55,601 bases of DNA, from contig WXFD01000043.1 in assembly GCA_009877105.1 (NCBI GenBank), positions 1 to 55,601 on the forward strand, given 5' to 3'. Made by a program: the position numbers and the translations under genes. The DNA comes from Bacteroidales bacterium (GTDB lineage: Bacteria; Bacteroidota; Bacteroidia; Bacteroidales; VadinHA17). Every line of letters begins with the position of its first letter. The first letter of the stretch is position 1. The notes below the pieces were generated by a model. That model was not told the DNA's origin and ran no database searches. It was given only the letters and a program-made list of their open reading frames with translations. Positions 36,915-46,710 of the stretch are shown piece after piece.

Positions 36915-37505
36915 TTATTTTTTGATATTTTGAGCACAGAAATAAGTAATATCACTGATTTCCGTCATGTCTGAAATTCTGAAGCCATGTGATTCAAGTA
37001 CCTTAATCACATACTTTCTTGAAAGAAATTTGTCAGTTTTAGAATCAAAAAGATTTATCAGATTGCTTAAGAGCCTGAATGACTGATAGATTGGAACGGC
37101 CATTCCGCGATGGATCTTATTATCTTTAAAACAGCCTATAAAATTAGCCTTGCTCGGAAGCACTCTGAAAACATTGCTTAAAAAACGATCAATATGATTT
37201 ATCTGGTTTAATTGCTTGAGATTTACAAGCGTCCTTACATCCTTCAATTCGTTGAAATCATAGTAATAATGATGAATTGAAGATAATATCATTAAATTAG
37301 GATCTTTTGACAATCCAAGCCAGTTGATGTAATGGTAGAAATTCCCGCCGCCTTCAGCTACAAGATTATTAAAGACCGGATTGTTAGGATCCTCATCCAA
37401 CAGGGTCTGCTTATCCAGGTAGTCGTTCTTAACAGCCCGTAAATTGCCTACATCAATTTTTTGATTTACTGTCACTTCATCCATTGATAGGATACTTAAT
37501 ACCAA
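36915..37505 (-). CDS. Protein of unknown function, paralogue of 35881-36453
   Basis: A protein of 196 residues without signal peptide. The conserved central block runs about 55-125 (FYHYINWLGL, SSIHHYYYDFNEL, LVNLKQLNQINH, FIGCF) and the end is GFRISDMTEISDITYFCAQ. It is clearly homologous to the downstream 190-residue protein but diverged in the first 50 residues, which here are charged and acidic (DEDPNNPVFNN). Related, as far as I recognise it, to a domain fused to Bacteroidota sugar transferases. Function unknown. Confidence 0.7.
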   Translation of the reverse strand: MVLSILSMDEVTVNQKIDVGNLRAVKNDYLDKQTLLDEDPNNPVFNNLVAEGGGNFYHYINWLGLSKDPNLMILSSIHHYYYDFNELKDVRTLVNLKQLNQINHIDRFLSNVFRVLPSKANFIGCFKDNKIHRGMAVPIYQSFRLLSNLINLFDSKTDKFLSRKYVIKVLESHGFRISDMTEISDITYFCAQNIKK

Positions 37506-38015
37506 ATATAAAATTACTAATTAAGTGCGAGGTCTTCAAAAAAGAAAAGGTACGTTTCGGGATTTTTTTTCAGATTTTACTAACTTAGTGTAAGGGTCTG
37601 GCTGGTTCGTCAATTCACAGAATATGTTAATCATATAAAAACATGCATTCGTCAAAATCCGGATAAAATTTATCAATTTTTTTACGCAAACGAGCGATTC
37701 CATTGATACCTGGTTTGTAATACCCGGATATTCAATATAATAAATAGCAGTGCAGTTATCATGGCATGTTTTTCCGATAATAATTGATTTTGACAAATGG
37801 CACTTTTTCTGGGATTAAAAATTTCAAATCTGCCGAATGCAAAAAATGGAGTCACTCTTATCAGGGTACGATTTTTTCGGTGTGTTTGTCATTGGAATCC
37901 CGGGAAACCGGGGTAAATACATGGGACAACAAATGAAAAGCAGTAAATCAGGTTATCAGGATGGGTTACCAGCAACTCTTGTTTGCGGAGCTTCAGGACT
38001 GATTGTCCGGGCTGC
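37506..38015. other. 510-base gap with no supported gene
   Basis: AT-rich sequence between a minus-strand gene of the paralogue pair and the 3' end of the GH18 gene. Open frames of 60-86 codons on both strands have no recognisable features. The left part should hold the promoter of the paralogue genes, but I see no good consensus. Confidence 0.5.
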
Positions 38016-39140
38016 TTAATTTTTCCCCGGTTTTAGTCCGGTATAGTTCCGCCTTACCCGGTCAATAACATCCAGCAACCCTTTATTGTACAAATCACCT
38101 CCAAGCTGCCAGTACATTATCCCTCCCAGCTTGTTGTCAATCACGTATCTGGTTTTCAATTCTATCGATTTTTCATCATCATAGGTAAAGAACTGTCTTT
38201 TTGCCCTATTGTAAAGAAACGGGGCTGATGCAGCTTCGTCCCAGTGGTATACCCAGCCGCTGTCGGCTGACAGCAGGGTGGACACATTCCTGTATAAAAC
38301 AGTATTTTTAAACTTACCCGGCCTTGCAAGACCATTATTTATGCTGTCGACATTTTCAAATATCTTACCGTAAAACGCTCCCCCCAATATTATCTTCTCA
38401 GCCGGTATTCCCATATTAAGCAGGCTTTTTACCATAAAATCAGCTGACCTATGCATATAGGGTGTGGAATAGAGTCCGGTGTGATGACCAGTTACCGGAG
38501 ATCCGGGTCCTGAATGATCATAGGTCATGAGATTTACATAATCAACCTTCTTCATCACACGTTTCCACTGGATGGCAGAATCGATGTATCTTTCCGAGCT
38601 TCCGGCTGCAAAACTCAGTTCATGATCATATCCCAGCTTCCTGATTTCATTCACCAGTTTTGTAAAATTCTTTTTATCAGCAGATGTGAATTTATGTCCC
38701 GGGTAACCTTTTATGGCAGGATATTCCCAGTCGAGATCGAGTCCGTCAACCTTGAAATAATCATAAAATCCTTTTAGGGAAAGTACAAATTCCCTTCTGC
38801 CTCTTTTTGTTGCAAAAACATCGGAACAGGTCCTGCATCCTCCCCATCCTCCAAGTGAAAGAAGTACTTTCAGTTCCGGGTTCCTGCTTTTCAGTGATAC
38901 CATTTTCTGTATTATTACCGTATCGCCGGGTCCTCTGACACTGAATCTTGAGCCATTAAGCCGTCCAAAGCAGAATATTATGTGTGTCATATTCTCTATC
39001 TTGAAGCTGTCGAGTAATTCCGGCCGGCCTGCATAATAAGATAATACCCTTATTTTATGGGGTGCCTGGGAAAACTGGGGAATAGTAATCATACAGAATG
39101 CCAGCAGGAGAACCATTTTCGTGATCAGATTTTTTTTCAT
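38016..39140 (-). CDS. Secreted GH18 chitinase-like glycoside hydrolase
   Basis: A protein of 374 residues with a signal peptide (about 1-25). The GH18 barrel shows LSLGGWGGC near 94, the catalytic motif DGLDLDWEY (132-140, acid Glu139), MTYDHSGPGSP near 210 and GGIMYWQLGGD near the end. The family cleaves beta-1,4-linked GlcNAc polymers such as chitin, or peptidoglycan-like chains, using the substrate acetamido group. No carbohydrate-binding module or T9SS tail. Being beside a polysaccharide locus it could trim an amino-sugar polymer, but a nutrient role is as likely. Confidence 0.92.
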   Translation of the reverse strand: MKKNLITKMVLLLAFCMITIPQFSQAPHKIRVLSYYAGRPELLDSFKIENMTHIIFCFGRLNGSRFSVRGPGDTVIIQKMVSLKSRNPELKVLLSLGGWGGCRTCSDVFATKRGRREFVLSLKGFYDYFKVDGLDLDWEYPAIKGYPGHKFTSADKKNFTKLVNEIRKLGYDHELSFAAGSSERYIDSAIQWKRVMKKVDYVNLMTYDHSGPGSPVTGHHTGLYSTPYMHRSADFMVKSLLNMGIPAEKIILGGAFYGKIFENVDSINNGLARPGKFKNTVLYRNVSTLLSADSGWVYHWDEAASAPFLYNRAKRQFFTYDDEKSIELKTRYVIDNKLGGIMYWQLGGDLYNKGLLDVIDRVRRNYTGLKPGKN

Positions 39141-39433
39141 TATATATTGAAGTTTTGATGTTTTTTATCCGCACTGACAAGAGGATAATTTCTTCTGCCC
39201 GTTCGCCTTCAGGGCTCAGTATCCGGTCCTTATATTTCCTGATCCACGGAATATCCAGATATCCTTGGATCACACCGTTTTTTGACAAACCACCTATCAG
39301 CAGTTACCCGTAACTTATTGGCAGCTCCTACCAGGAATCCGTTCTTCCGGAAGCGTCAGCAGATGGTTTTCATTACATCCTGAGTATATAAAAGTAACTG
39401 AAATTTGTTAACTTTAACAGTATTATCACATTT

Positions 39434-41449
39434 ATGTCAAAAGCCAGTGCAAAATCATTCTCTGCGTTTAAAAATGCCGGCAGGCTTTTAACCTGCCTAT
39501 GTTTTCTGTTGCTGACAGGGCTTTACGCCATCTGCCAGGCTCCGTTCAGCCGGGGAGTTAATCTGACCGGCTGGTTCCAGGCAGACAACCCGGGTCAGAT
39601 CCAGTTAACAAAATATTCCAGACAGGATCTGATCAATATTAAAAGCCTGGGTTGTGATGTGATCCGTCTTCCTGTAAATCTTCACAGCATGACCCTTGGT
39701 GATCCGTCAAATACGCTTGATCCTCTTTTTGTTAAATTCCTGGATTCAGTGATTGACCTGTGTGAAGAGTTGAATATATACCTGATCCTGGATAATCACA
39801 GCTTCGATCCCGTCATCGATACAAGTCCGGATGTGGGGAGTATACTTAAGGCAATATGGTCGCAAATAGCAATGCATTTAAAGGACAGGACTGATCTGAT
39901 CTTATTTGAGATACTGAATGAGCCTCATGGCATTACCACTTCCAGGTGGGGCGCAATACAGGGGGAGGTTATTGCTGAAATAAGGGCCATTGATACAAAA
40001 CATACAATTATCGTAGGGGGATCGGGTTATAATTCCTATGATGAACTGAAAAACCTTCCCGTTTACACGGACGCTAACCTGCTGTATACTTTTCATTTCT
40101 ATGATCCCTTTGTGTTCACCCACCAGGGAGCATCATGGACCACACCATCAATGGAACCGCTGGCGGGTGTGCCGTTTCCGTTCGATCAGGCGGAAATGCC
40201 AGCATGTCCTGCATCATTGAAAGGAACATGGATCGAAAGCAACCTCAACAATTACCCGTCCGACGGAACTGTTGCCCGTGTTCAGCAACTGATCGATATT
40301 GCGGTAAATTTCAGGGACAGCAGGAATGTTAATATTTTCTGCGGTGAATTCGGTGTCTATATTCCAAACAGCGGCAATACCGACAGATCTTATTGGTATA
40401 ACGCTGTAAGACAGTATCTTGATGAAAAAAATATCCCCTGGACAATATGGGATTACCAGGGCGGATTCGGTTTATTCAACAAAAACTCAAATGAGCTTTT
40501 TGATCATGATCTTAATATCACTCTTCTTCAGTCGCTGGGTTTAAATATACCACCCCAGACTCCTTTTGTAATTACTCCTGAAACCAACGGATTTTTAATA
40601 TATTCTGATTTTATCTGCGATCAAATATCAGATGGAAGCTATGGTACGGGCAAAATCAATTTCTATTCGACTGATCTGCCTAACAACGGAATATATAACT
40701 TGCTCTGGCAGGATTTTGGTCAATATAATGCAATCGTTTTCAGATTCAAGCCATTTAAGGATCTGTCAAAACTTGCAGCCGGGGGGTATGCGGTGGATTT
40801 TATGGTTCGTGGGAATAAGCCCGACATAAAATTCGATATCAGGTTCGTTGACACAAAGACTGATGAACAGGATCATCCGTGGAGGATGGGTATTACGATT
40901 GACGGCACTGTCGCAGAATGGGACCGGAAATGGCATCATGTCCATATACCCTTGTCAGATCTTTACGAGAAGGGATCATGGGACAATAATTCCTGGTATG
41001 ATCCTGAAGGTAAGTTTGACTGGTCGGCAGTAGAAAGATTTGAAATATCATCAGAGTTTCCGGTCAGTTCAGGTCAGTATGTGTGGTTTGACAATATTCA
41101 TGTAACCAATCTTGATACTGCGCAGGTTCGTGAAGACAGGGTGGTAAATGTCAGTGAAGTATCGGAGCAGGCACTTCCTTCACTCATGATTGCTCCAAAT
41201 CCTGTCAGAGGGCATGCAACTGTCGCATACGAACTTGCCGGTGAAGATCACGTGGACCTTTCCATTTTCAGTTTGACAGGATTAAAGATTCTCACCCTTG
41301 ATAAGGGGGTAAGGGGGCCGGGTTTAACTATTCTTACCTGGAATGGCTGCATTGATCCGGGGAAACGGATTGGACAGGGGATGTATTTCTGTGTGTTAAC
41401 TACTTCACGGTTTAAGGTGAGCTGCAAACTGCTTGTGGCCGGTAATTAG
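39434..41449 (+). CDS. Secreted GH5 (cellulase-type) glycosidase with CBM11-like region and T9SS tail
   Basis: A protein of 671 residues. Signal peptide about 1-36; GH5 barrel about 37-375 with catalytic acid in EILNEPHG (about 157) and nucleophile in FCGEFGVY (about 302). A beta-sandwich with the look of CBM11 follows (about 385-560, HHVHIPLSDLYEKGSW), and the last 80 residues are a type A T9SS sorting domain (MIAPNPVRGHATVAYELAG, ending GMYFCVLTTSRFKVSCKLL). Probably an endo-beta-glucanase or related enzyme at the cell surface. Divergent from the GH18 gene with a 293-base shared upstream region. Confidence 0.92.
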   Translation: MSKASAKSFSAFKNAGRLLTCLCFLLLTGLYAICQAPFSRGVNLTGWFQADNPGQIQLTKYSRQDLINIKSLGCDVIRLPVNLHSMTLGDPSNTLDPLFVKFLDSVIDLCEELNIYLILDNHSFDPVIDTSPDVGSILKAIWSQIAMHLKDRTDLILFEILNEPHGITTSRWGAIQGEVIAEIRAIDTKHTIIVGGSGYNSYDELKNLPVYTDANLLYTFHFYDPFVFTHQGASWTTPSMEPLAGVPFPFDQAEMPACPASLKGTWIESNLNNYPSDGTVARVQQLIDIAVNFRDSRNVNIFCGEFGVYIPNSGNTDRSYWYNAVRQYLDEKNIPWTIWDYQGGFGLFNKNSNELFDHDLNITLLQSLGLNIPPQTPFVITPETNGFLIYSDFICDQISDGSYGTGKINFYSTDLPNNGIYNLLWQDFGQYNAIVFRFKPFKDLSKLAAGGYAVDFMVRGNKPDIKFDIRFVDTKTDEQDHPWRMGITIDGTVAEWDRKWHHVHIPLSDLYEKGSWDNNSWYDPEGKFDWSAVERFEISSEFPVSSGQYVWFDNIHVTNLDTAQVREDRVVNVSEVSEQALPSLMIAPNPVRGHATVAYELAGEDHVDLSIFSLTGLKILTLDKGVRGPGLTILTWNGCIDPGKRIGQGMYFCVLTTSRFKVSCKLLVAGN

Positions 41450-41776
41450 CCGGATCCTTCTTCTTTCCGGCCGGATAAGGGAGAACCTGCATATGCTTTT
41501 GGGTCCTGAATCGGTCATGAATAAACTAACGATCCGGGCTGTGCTGAAAATCAATAATGGCGAACTGTTAACGTGCAAACAGTGAATTGGTCATGGCAAT
41601 TCCCGGTATGTGGAATGATCAGGATCATCAACCCAGTTTCATACAGGTAGAAACGGACTCCAGAGATAATATCCCCGGTATTGATCCTCATATAAAATTA
41701 ATCGCTGCTTATGTAAATTGCTTTATGGAAACATTTATCTTGTATGAGATTTTCAAACCATTTAGTTTATATGATT
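41450..41776. other. ~327-base gap without a supported gene
   Basis: Upstream region of the esterase-like gene. A frame opening at 41587 overlaps the esterase start and has no family signal. I see no strong promoter consensus or hairpin. Confidence 0.4.
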
Positions 41777-42946
41777 ATGAAATTGAAATTATTATTATTC
41801 GCATGTTTTTTTGGATTTATTTCAGCCCATTCCCAGGAATCTTTTCTGTGTCAGGGTTATTATACCACTGAAGAAGGAGGCAGGGCCAATCTTGAAAAAT
41901 TTTCCAGAACATATCATGATCAGGCTTCATGGATGAAACGTGCCGGGCAGATCAGGGCCACGATTTTGAAAGGTGCAAAACTTGATGAGCTGCCTGCCCG
42001 GTGCAATCTGAACCCGATAAGGAAGATAAAACAGGTTTTTGACGGATACACTGTTGAAAACGTTGCATTTGAAAGCCTGCCGGGTTTTTATGTTACAGGA
42101 AATCTCTATCTGCCGGCGTCATTTACCGGTAAGATACCGGGTATTGCCTGTCCGCACGGACATTGGAACAATCCTGCCGACTATGGACGATACAGGATCG
42201 ATATGCAATACAGGTGTGCAGCCCTTGCCTTAATGGGCGCAGCCGTATTTGCCTACGATATGGTGGGATATGGTGAATCTCTTCCGTGCCTGCATGGGAC
42301 TCCGGAAGTATTAAGGCTCCAGACCTGGAACAGTATGAGGGTTATCGATTTCCTCCTTTCACTTGGTTTTGTTGATGACACGAGACTTGGTGTTACCGGA
42401 GCATCTGGAGGCGGGACCCAATCCTTTCTGCTTGCCGCTGTCGATGACAGAATTGATGTCTCTGTTCCGGCCGTGCAGGTATCAGCTCATTTTTACGGCG
42501 GATGTAATTGTGAAAGCGGTATGCCCATTCACAGGACCCCAGGCTTTGAGACCAACAATGTTGAGATTGCTGCATCATTCGCACCAAAGCCACAGCTGAT
42601 AATCTCAGATGGAGATGACTGGACAAGGAATGTCCCGGATATAGAATATCCGTATATCAAAAAGGTTTACAGCCTGTTCGGCAAGTCAGAAAATGTCGAA
42701 AATGCCCATTTTGAGAATGAGATTCATGATTATGGTTATAACAAGAGAGTGGCAATGTACAGGTTCATGGCAAAACATCTCGGACTGAAGCTTGAAAACC
42801 TCACAGACGAAAATGGAAAGATCAATGACAGTAATGCACAATTGCAGATACTGCCATTGCTTAAAGTTTTTCCCGACGGGGTCCGTCCTGAAAATGAAGT
42901 AAAAAGCTGTGATGAGGTTATAAGGCTTCTTAATACCTACAGATAG
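41777..42946 (+). CDS. Secreted acetylxylan-esterase/dienelactone-hydrolase-like alpha/beta hydrolase
   Basis: About 389 residues with a signal peptide MKLKLLLFACFFGFISAHSQ, which fixes the preferred ATG at 41777 (others in frame at 41744 and 41771). The alpha/beta hydrolase fold has the nucleophile elbow GVTGASGGGTQSF, an acidic residue in ISDGDDWTRN and a C-terminal His in EIHDYGYNKR. These are the marks of the acetylxylan-esterase-like hydrolases that remove acyl groups from plant polysaccharides. It fits the GH5 gene upstream. Ester specificity is not resolvable by eye. Confidence 0.82.
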   Translation: MKLKLLLFACFFGFISAHSQESFLCQGYYTTEEGGRANLEKFSRTYHDQASWMKRAGQIRATILKGAKLDELPARCNLNPIRKIKQVFDGYTVENVAFESLPGFYVTGNLYLPASFTGKIPGIACPHGHWNNPADYGRYRIDMQYRCAALALMGAAVFAYDMVGYGESLPCLHGTPEVLRLQTWNSMRVIDFLLSLGFVDDTRLGVTGASGGGTQSFLLAAVDDRIDVSVPAVQVSAHFYGGCNCESGMPIHRTPGFETNNVEIAASFAPKPQLIISDGDDWTRNVPDIEYPYIKKVYSLFGKSENVENAHFENEIHDYGYNKRVAMYRFMAKHLGLKLENLTDENGKINDSNAQLQILPLLKVFPDGVRPENEVKSCDEVIRLLNTYR

Positions 42947-43089
42947 AATCCTATTTTAAGTATCTCCGCCCTGAAAATGGTTTTAAGTACTGATCATGTC
43001 AGGGGAGCCTGAAGCCGGCAACAGGTAATAAGATGAAAATTCATTTTAAATCGCGGTTAATAGTCTGCGAACACATAAAATAACCTGAA

Positions 43090-44097
43090 ATGAAAACAAA
43101 AGAGCTATTGCAATATATTGGAAATCTGGATCAGCTCGGGGGGACAAGGCATTACGAGCTTACTGATGGCAGGGGCCGTAACATGCGGGCAATTGATGTC
43201 AACTCCGGAAGCGGGCTGAATTATACAGTCCTTCCTGACCGGGGAATGGATATTTCCCTTGCTTCTTACAGGGGTATTAACCTTGTTTATCTCACCAGCA
43301 CGGGGGAATCTCATCCGGCTTTTTACGAGCCTGAGAATTCAGGCTGGTTGAGGACTTTCACGGGCGGACTGCTGACGACCTGCGGCCTGACCTATCTTGG
43401 GCCTCCTGTTTTGGATGAAGATGAGTTGCTGGGTCTGCATGGACGTTATTCCAATATTCCTGCCCGTCAGGTGGCTGATCTGTCACATTGGGATGAGGAT
43501 GAATATCACATCAGGCTGAGGGGAATTGTTGAGGAGGCCGCTCTTTTTGGAAACAAGATCCGGCTTGAACGGGAAATTACAACTACCATAGGGCAGAACA
43601 GGATTCGCATTGCTGACGCGATCACCAATTTCGGATATGCAGAAAGTCCGTATACAATTCTATATCACATGAATTTCGGTTATCCGTTCCTTTCTGAAGA
43701 ATCGGAACTGATAATTAATCCGGAGGAAACAATTCCAAGGGATGAACATTCTGCATCAGGAGCAGTAAATTTTAAGCGTTTCAGCCTGCCGCAGGCCGGA
43801 TTCACAGAACAGGTATACTTTCACAGGTTGAGACCGGATGAAAAAGGGATTTCCTCAGTTTCGCTGATAAATAAAAAATCAGGGATTGACCTCACCATTG
43901 AGTTTACAGGGGCTGCATTGCCATGGTTTACTCAGTGGAAAATGATGGGTCCCGGTGAGTATGTTCTCGGACTTGAACCGGGGAATGTTCCGGTCAGGAA
44001 CAGAAAAGTATTGAGGGAGGAAGGCCTGCTGCCATTTCTACAGCCGGGAGAAACAGTTACCAATCAGGTTGATGTAACTGTTAAGGAATTACATTGA
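43090..44097 (+). CDS. DUF4432 / aldose-1-epimerase-like protein
   Basis: A protein of 335 residues with a beta-sandwich pattern of the galactose mutarotase superfamily: YTVLPDRGMDISLASYRGIN near 46, TGGLLTTCGLTYLGPP near 92, LHGRYSNIPA near 117, YHMNFGYPFL near 192 and GLEPGNVPV near 298. No signal peptide, so cytoplasmic. Members of this family are thought to interconvert sugar anomers or bind sugars; the exact reaction is not established. It follows the esterase after 143 bases. Confidence 0.85.
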   Translation: MKTKELLQYIGNLDQLGGTRHYELTDGRGRNMRAIDVNSGSGLNYTVLPDRGMDISLASYRGINLVYLTSTGESHPAFYEPENSGWLRTFTGGLLTTCGLTYLGPPVLDEDELLGLHGRYSNIPARQVADLSHWDEDEYHIRLRGIVEEAALFGNKIRLEREITTTIGQNRIRIADAITNFGYAESPYTILYHMNFGYPFLSEESELIINPEETIPRDEHSASGAVNFKRFSLPQAGFTEQVYFHRLRPDEKGISSVSLINKKSGIDLTIEFTGAALPWFTQWKMMGPGEYVLGLEPGNVPVRNRKVLREEGLLPFLQPGETVTNQVDVTVKELH

Positions 44098-44196
44098 TTT
44101 TACAGCAATAATAATCTGAGGCTTTTTTACGATGCGGCCATAAACCGGCAACACGAATCATTCAGCCCTGATTTTACGATTAAGGGAAGGATAATA

Positions 44197-44388
44197 TTAG
44201 GTTCTCAGGTAAAATAAATCATCTTTGACCTGACTTTCAAATGAACCGGGTCTCGACAACTGAACCTTCTGCAGGAATTGCATTCTTGCAACATCATCAG
44301 GAACCAGGGCATCTGTTTCGATCCAGGTGGAATTATCTATCCTGACGAATTTGGTATTTCTCGGTTTGTTTGATCTTTTATTATTCAT
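44197..44388 (-). CDS. Small hypothetical protein (63 aa)
   Basis: A basic then acidic soluble protein with KFVRIDNSTWIETDALVPDD in its first half. No family recognised. It reads as coding sequence and stands alone between a plus gene and a divergent lipoprotein gene. Confidence 0.5.
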   Translation of the reverse strand: MNNKRSNKPRNTKFVRIDNSTWIETDALVPDDVARMQFLQKVQLSRPGSFESQVKDDLFYLRT

Positions 44389-44549
44389 TTCCGGCGTATC
44401 ATGGTTTCGTTGTTAAAACGCCATGTAGCCTGAGTATATTGCAAAATGCAACTTTTTTTTTGCAAATCCGTTTAAAGATTGAAAATGTACTTCTAAATCT
44501 ACAGGAAATAAGTTTTAAATATGGTTTTTATCCGACAAAGTACTGAAAA

Positions 44550-44777
44550 ATGAAAAGGCCGATATTATTAATACTGATAACATTCATTCTGGGGATAACT
44601 TTCACAGGTTGCATGACCGGCAGGAAATATCAGGCTGATCTGAGAGGGCTGATGCTTCAGGATAACCTGCAGATGAAAAGGAACAGGGCTTTCTATTCCA
44701 AACACAATGCCAAGCTAAGGAAGCAGGCTTTCAGGCATTCAAGAAGAAGCGGCCGGATCTTCGGTTCAAAATACTGA
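44550..44777 (+). CDS. Small lipoprotein-like protein (75 aa)
   Basis: A hydrophobic leader (PILLILITFILGITFTGC) ends in a lipobox-type cysteine at residue 21, so the mature part would be only about 55 residues, highly basic with many Lys/Arg and Gln (RKYQADLRGLMLQ; HSRRSGRIFG). No family recognised. It could be a small outer-membrane or periplasmic lipoprotein. Confidence 0.6.
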   Translation: MKRPILLILITFILGITFTGCMTGRKYQADLRGLMLQDNLQMKRNRAFYSKHNAKLRKQAFRHSRRSGRIFGSKY

Positions 44778-44799
44778 CCAATACTTATTCCCGGTCAGT
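44773..44799. terminator. Possible stem-loop between convergent genes
   Basis: ACTGACC pairs with GGTCAGT over a 13-base loop. It overlaps the stop of the small lipoprotein gene and precedes the stop of acetyl-CoA synthetase on the other strand. No T tract, so weak. Confidence 0.3.
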
Positions 44800-44814
44800 C
44801 TGTTAGCGGGTATA

Positions 44815-46710
44815 TTAATCTTCAAGTGTACTGAGGTCCCCTTCAGGAAGCCCAAGGGCCCTAGCCTTCAATACCCTGCGCATGATTTTACCGCTTCTTG
44901 TTTTTGGAAGCTGATCAACGAAAATTATTTCTTCAGGTTTTGCAATAGGCCCCAGGTGGGTGATCACATGACCAATAAGTTCTTTTTCCAGTTCTTTGCC
45001 CGGCTCATATCCTTTCCTCAACACTGCATAGATGTGAATGCAATTACCTTTGACAGGGTGGGGTAGGGCTATGGCGGCCGATTCCACTATTGCGGCATGG
45101 CTGCTCATAATACTTTCGAGCTCATATGAACCAAGCCGGTATCCGCTTATTTTTATAACATCATCAGTCCTTCCTATTATCCAGAAATAACCATCTTCAT
45201 CTATTTTGGCCGAATCACCTGTCTGGTACCAACCCTGCTTACTGTATTTGGACCAGTACGTATCAATAAAACGTTGATTGTCCTTATAAACTCCGGCTGT
45301 CATACCGGGCCAGGGGGATTTTATTACCAGATTTCCTTCTTCACCAACATTCACTTCCCGGCCTTCCTCGTTTACAACTGAAATTTCATTTCCGAAAAAA
45401 GGTTTTGATGCGGAACCCGGTTTGAGCGGGGTGATCGGCAGGGGTGTTATCATGAATCCGCCTGTTTCAGTTTGCCACCAGGTATCCATTATCGGGCACC
45501 TGCCATTACCGATGATTTCATGATACCATTTCCATGCTTCCGGGTTGATGGGTTCACCCACTGATCCTAAAAGGCGCAGGGAACTCAGATCATTTCTCTT
45601 TGGCCATGAGTCGCCGAAACGCATCAGGCTTCTTATTGCAGTAGGTGAAGTGTATAATATGTTCACTCCGTACTTGTCAACCATTTTCCACCATCTGTCA
45701 GGATAGGGATATGTAGGTGCACCTTCATACATGACCACAGTTGCACCATTTATCAGAGTGCCGTATACAATGTAGCTGTGCCCGGTAATCCAACCCGGAT
45801 CAGCTGCACACCAATACCTGTCCTCCGGTTTTAAGTCAAACACCATGCGGTGGGTTGTAGAGGTGTAGACACTGTATCCGCCATGTGTGTGAACAAGCGC
45901 TTTTGGCTTGCCTGTGGAACCTGATGTATAAAGGAGAAAAAGCATGTCGTCAGATTCCATTACTTCCGTTTCGCATTTATAGGATGCAATGGGCAGCCCG
46001 ACAAGGTCATGATACCAGTAATCCCTTCCGTTTTCCATGTAAACATCAACATTTGCCCTTCTTATCGTTATACATATTTCCATTGTCGGAGACAATTCCA
46101 TTGCCTTGTTTACAATCGATTTCATTTCCACAACCTTGCCACGCTTGTATCCGCCGTCGGCAGTAATAACCACGCGGCTGTTTGCATCATTTATCCTGTC
46201 TGCAAGTGATTCATGACTGAATCCGCCAAAAACCACACTGTGAACTGCTCCAATCCGGGCACAGGCAAGCATCGCAAAAATCTGCTCAGGGATCTGGGGC
46301 ATATAGATTGTAACCACATCGCCTTTTTTTACACCCATGCTTTTCAGTACATTTGCAAACTGCGAAACTTCACGGTTTACCGAATGATAGGAGAATGTCC
46401 TGACATCGCCCGGTTCTCCCTCCCATATCAGTGCCAGTTTGTTCCTTACCGGCGTTTGTTGATGACGATCAAGCGCATTGTAGACAATATTGGTCCTTGC
46501 TCCGGGAAACCACCTGTAAAAGGGGGGATTGGATTTATCCAGCACGGCATCCCATCTTTTGTGCCAGAAGAGATTCTCAGCCTGTTCTGCCCAGAACTCC
46601 TCACGGTGTTCCACTGAGTACCGGTAAAGCTCATCATAGTCCTTAACTATGGCATTTTCAGTTATTTGTTGGGAGGGATAATAAAATCTCCGGTCATTCA
46701 GGTTATTCAT
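44815..46710 (-). CDS. acs: Acetyl-CoA synthetase (AMP-forming)
   Basis: A protein of 631 residues that activates acetate to acetyl-CoA through acetyl-AMP in the cytoplasm. Motifs: LYTSGSTGKPKALVHTHGG near 254, WWQTETGG near 412, YQTGDSAKIDEDGYFWIIGR near 510, and the catalytic, acetylatable lysine in PKTRSGKIMRR near 604. The N-terminal ACS domain is present (WFPGARTNIVYNALDRH). Length is usual. It is alone on its strand with a long upstream region; released acetyl groups from the neighbouring esterase could feed it, but this is speculation. Confidence 0.95.
   Translation of the reverse strand: MNNLNDRRFYYPSQQITENAIVKDYDELYRYSVEHREEFWAEQAENLFWHKRWDAVLDKSNPPFYRWFPGARTNIVYNALDRHQQTPVRNKLALIWEGEPGDVRTFSYHSVNREVSQFANVLKSMGVKKGDVVTIYMPQIPEQIFAMLACARIGAVHSVVFGGFSHESLADRINDANSRVVITADGGYKRGKVVEMKSIVNKAMELSPTMEICITIRRANVDVYMENGRDYWYHDLVGLPIASYKCETEVMESDDMLFLLYTSGSTGKPKALVHTHGGYSVYTSTTHRMVFDLKPEDRYWCAADPGWITGHSYIVYGTLINGATVVMYEGAPTYPYPDRWWKMVDKYGVNILYTSPTAIRSLMRFGDSWPKRNDLSSLRLLGSVGEPINPEAWKWYHEIIGNGRCPIMDTWWQTETGGFMITPLPITPLKPGSASKPFFGNEISVVNEEGREVNVGEEGNLVIKSPWPGMTAGVYKDNQRFIDTYWSKYSKQGWYQTGDSAKIDEDGYFWIIGRTDDVIKISGYRLGSYELESIMSSHAAIVESAAIALPHPVKGNCIHIYAVLRKGYEPGKELEKELIGHVITHLGPIAKPEEIIFVDQLPKTRSGKIMRRVLKARALGLPEGDLSTLED

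Noticed and set aside
37536..38019. Short frames of 86 and 60 codons in the gap before the GH18 gene
   Set aside because: No signal peptide, domain or convincing composition; they overlap no conserved pattern I can see.
39055..39288. 77-codon minus-strand frame upstream of and overlapping the GH18 start
   Set aside because: It overlaps the GH18 signal peptide in another frame; the first 50 residues look somewhat protein-like but have no recognisable family.
44439..44461. Small TTGCA/TGCAA hairpin followed by nine T
   Set aside because: It lies upstream of both divergent small genes, with no transcript that it would sensibly end; the stem is only five pairs.
46213..46617. Open frame of 134 codons on the plus strand
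   Set aside because: Antisense to acetyl-CoA synthetase, which is complete.
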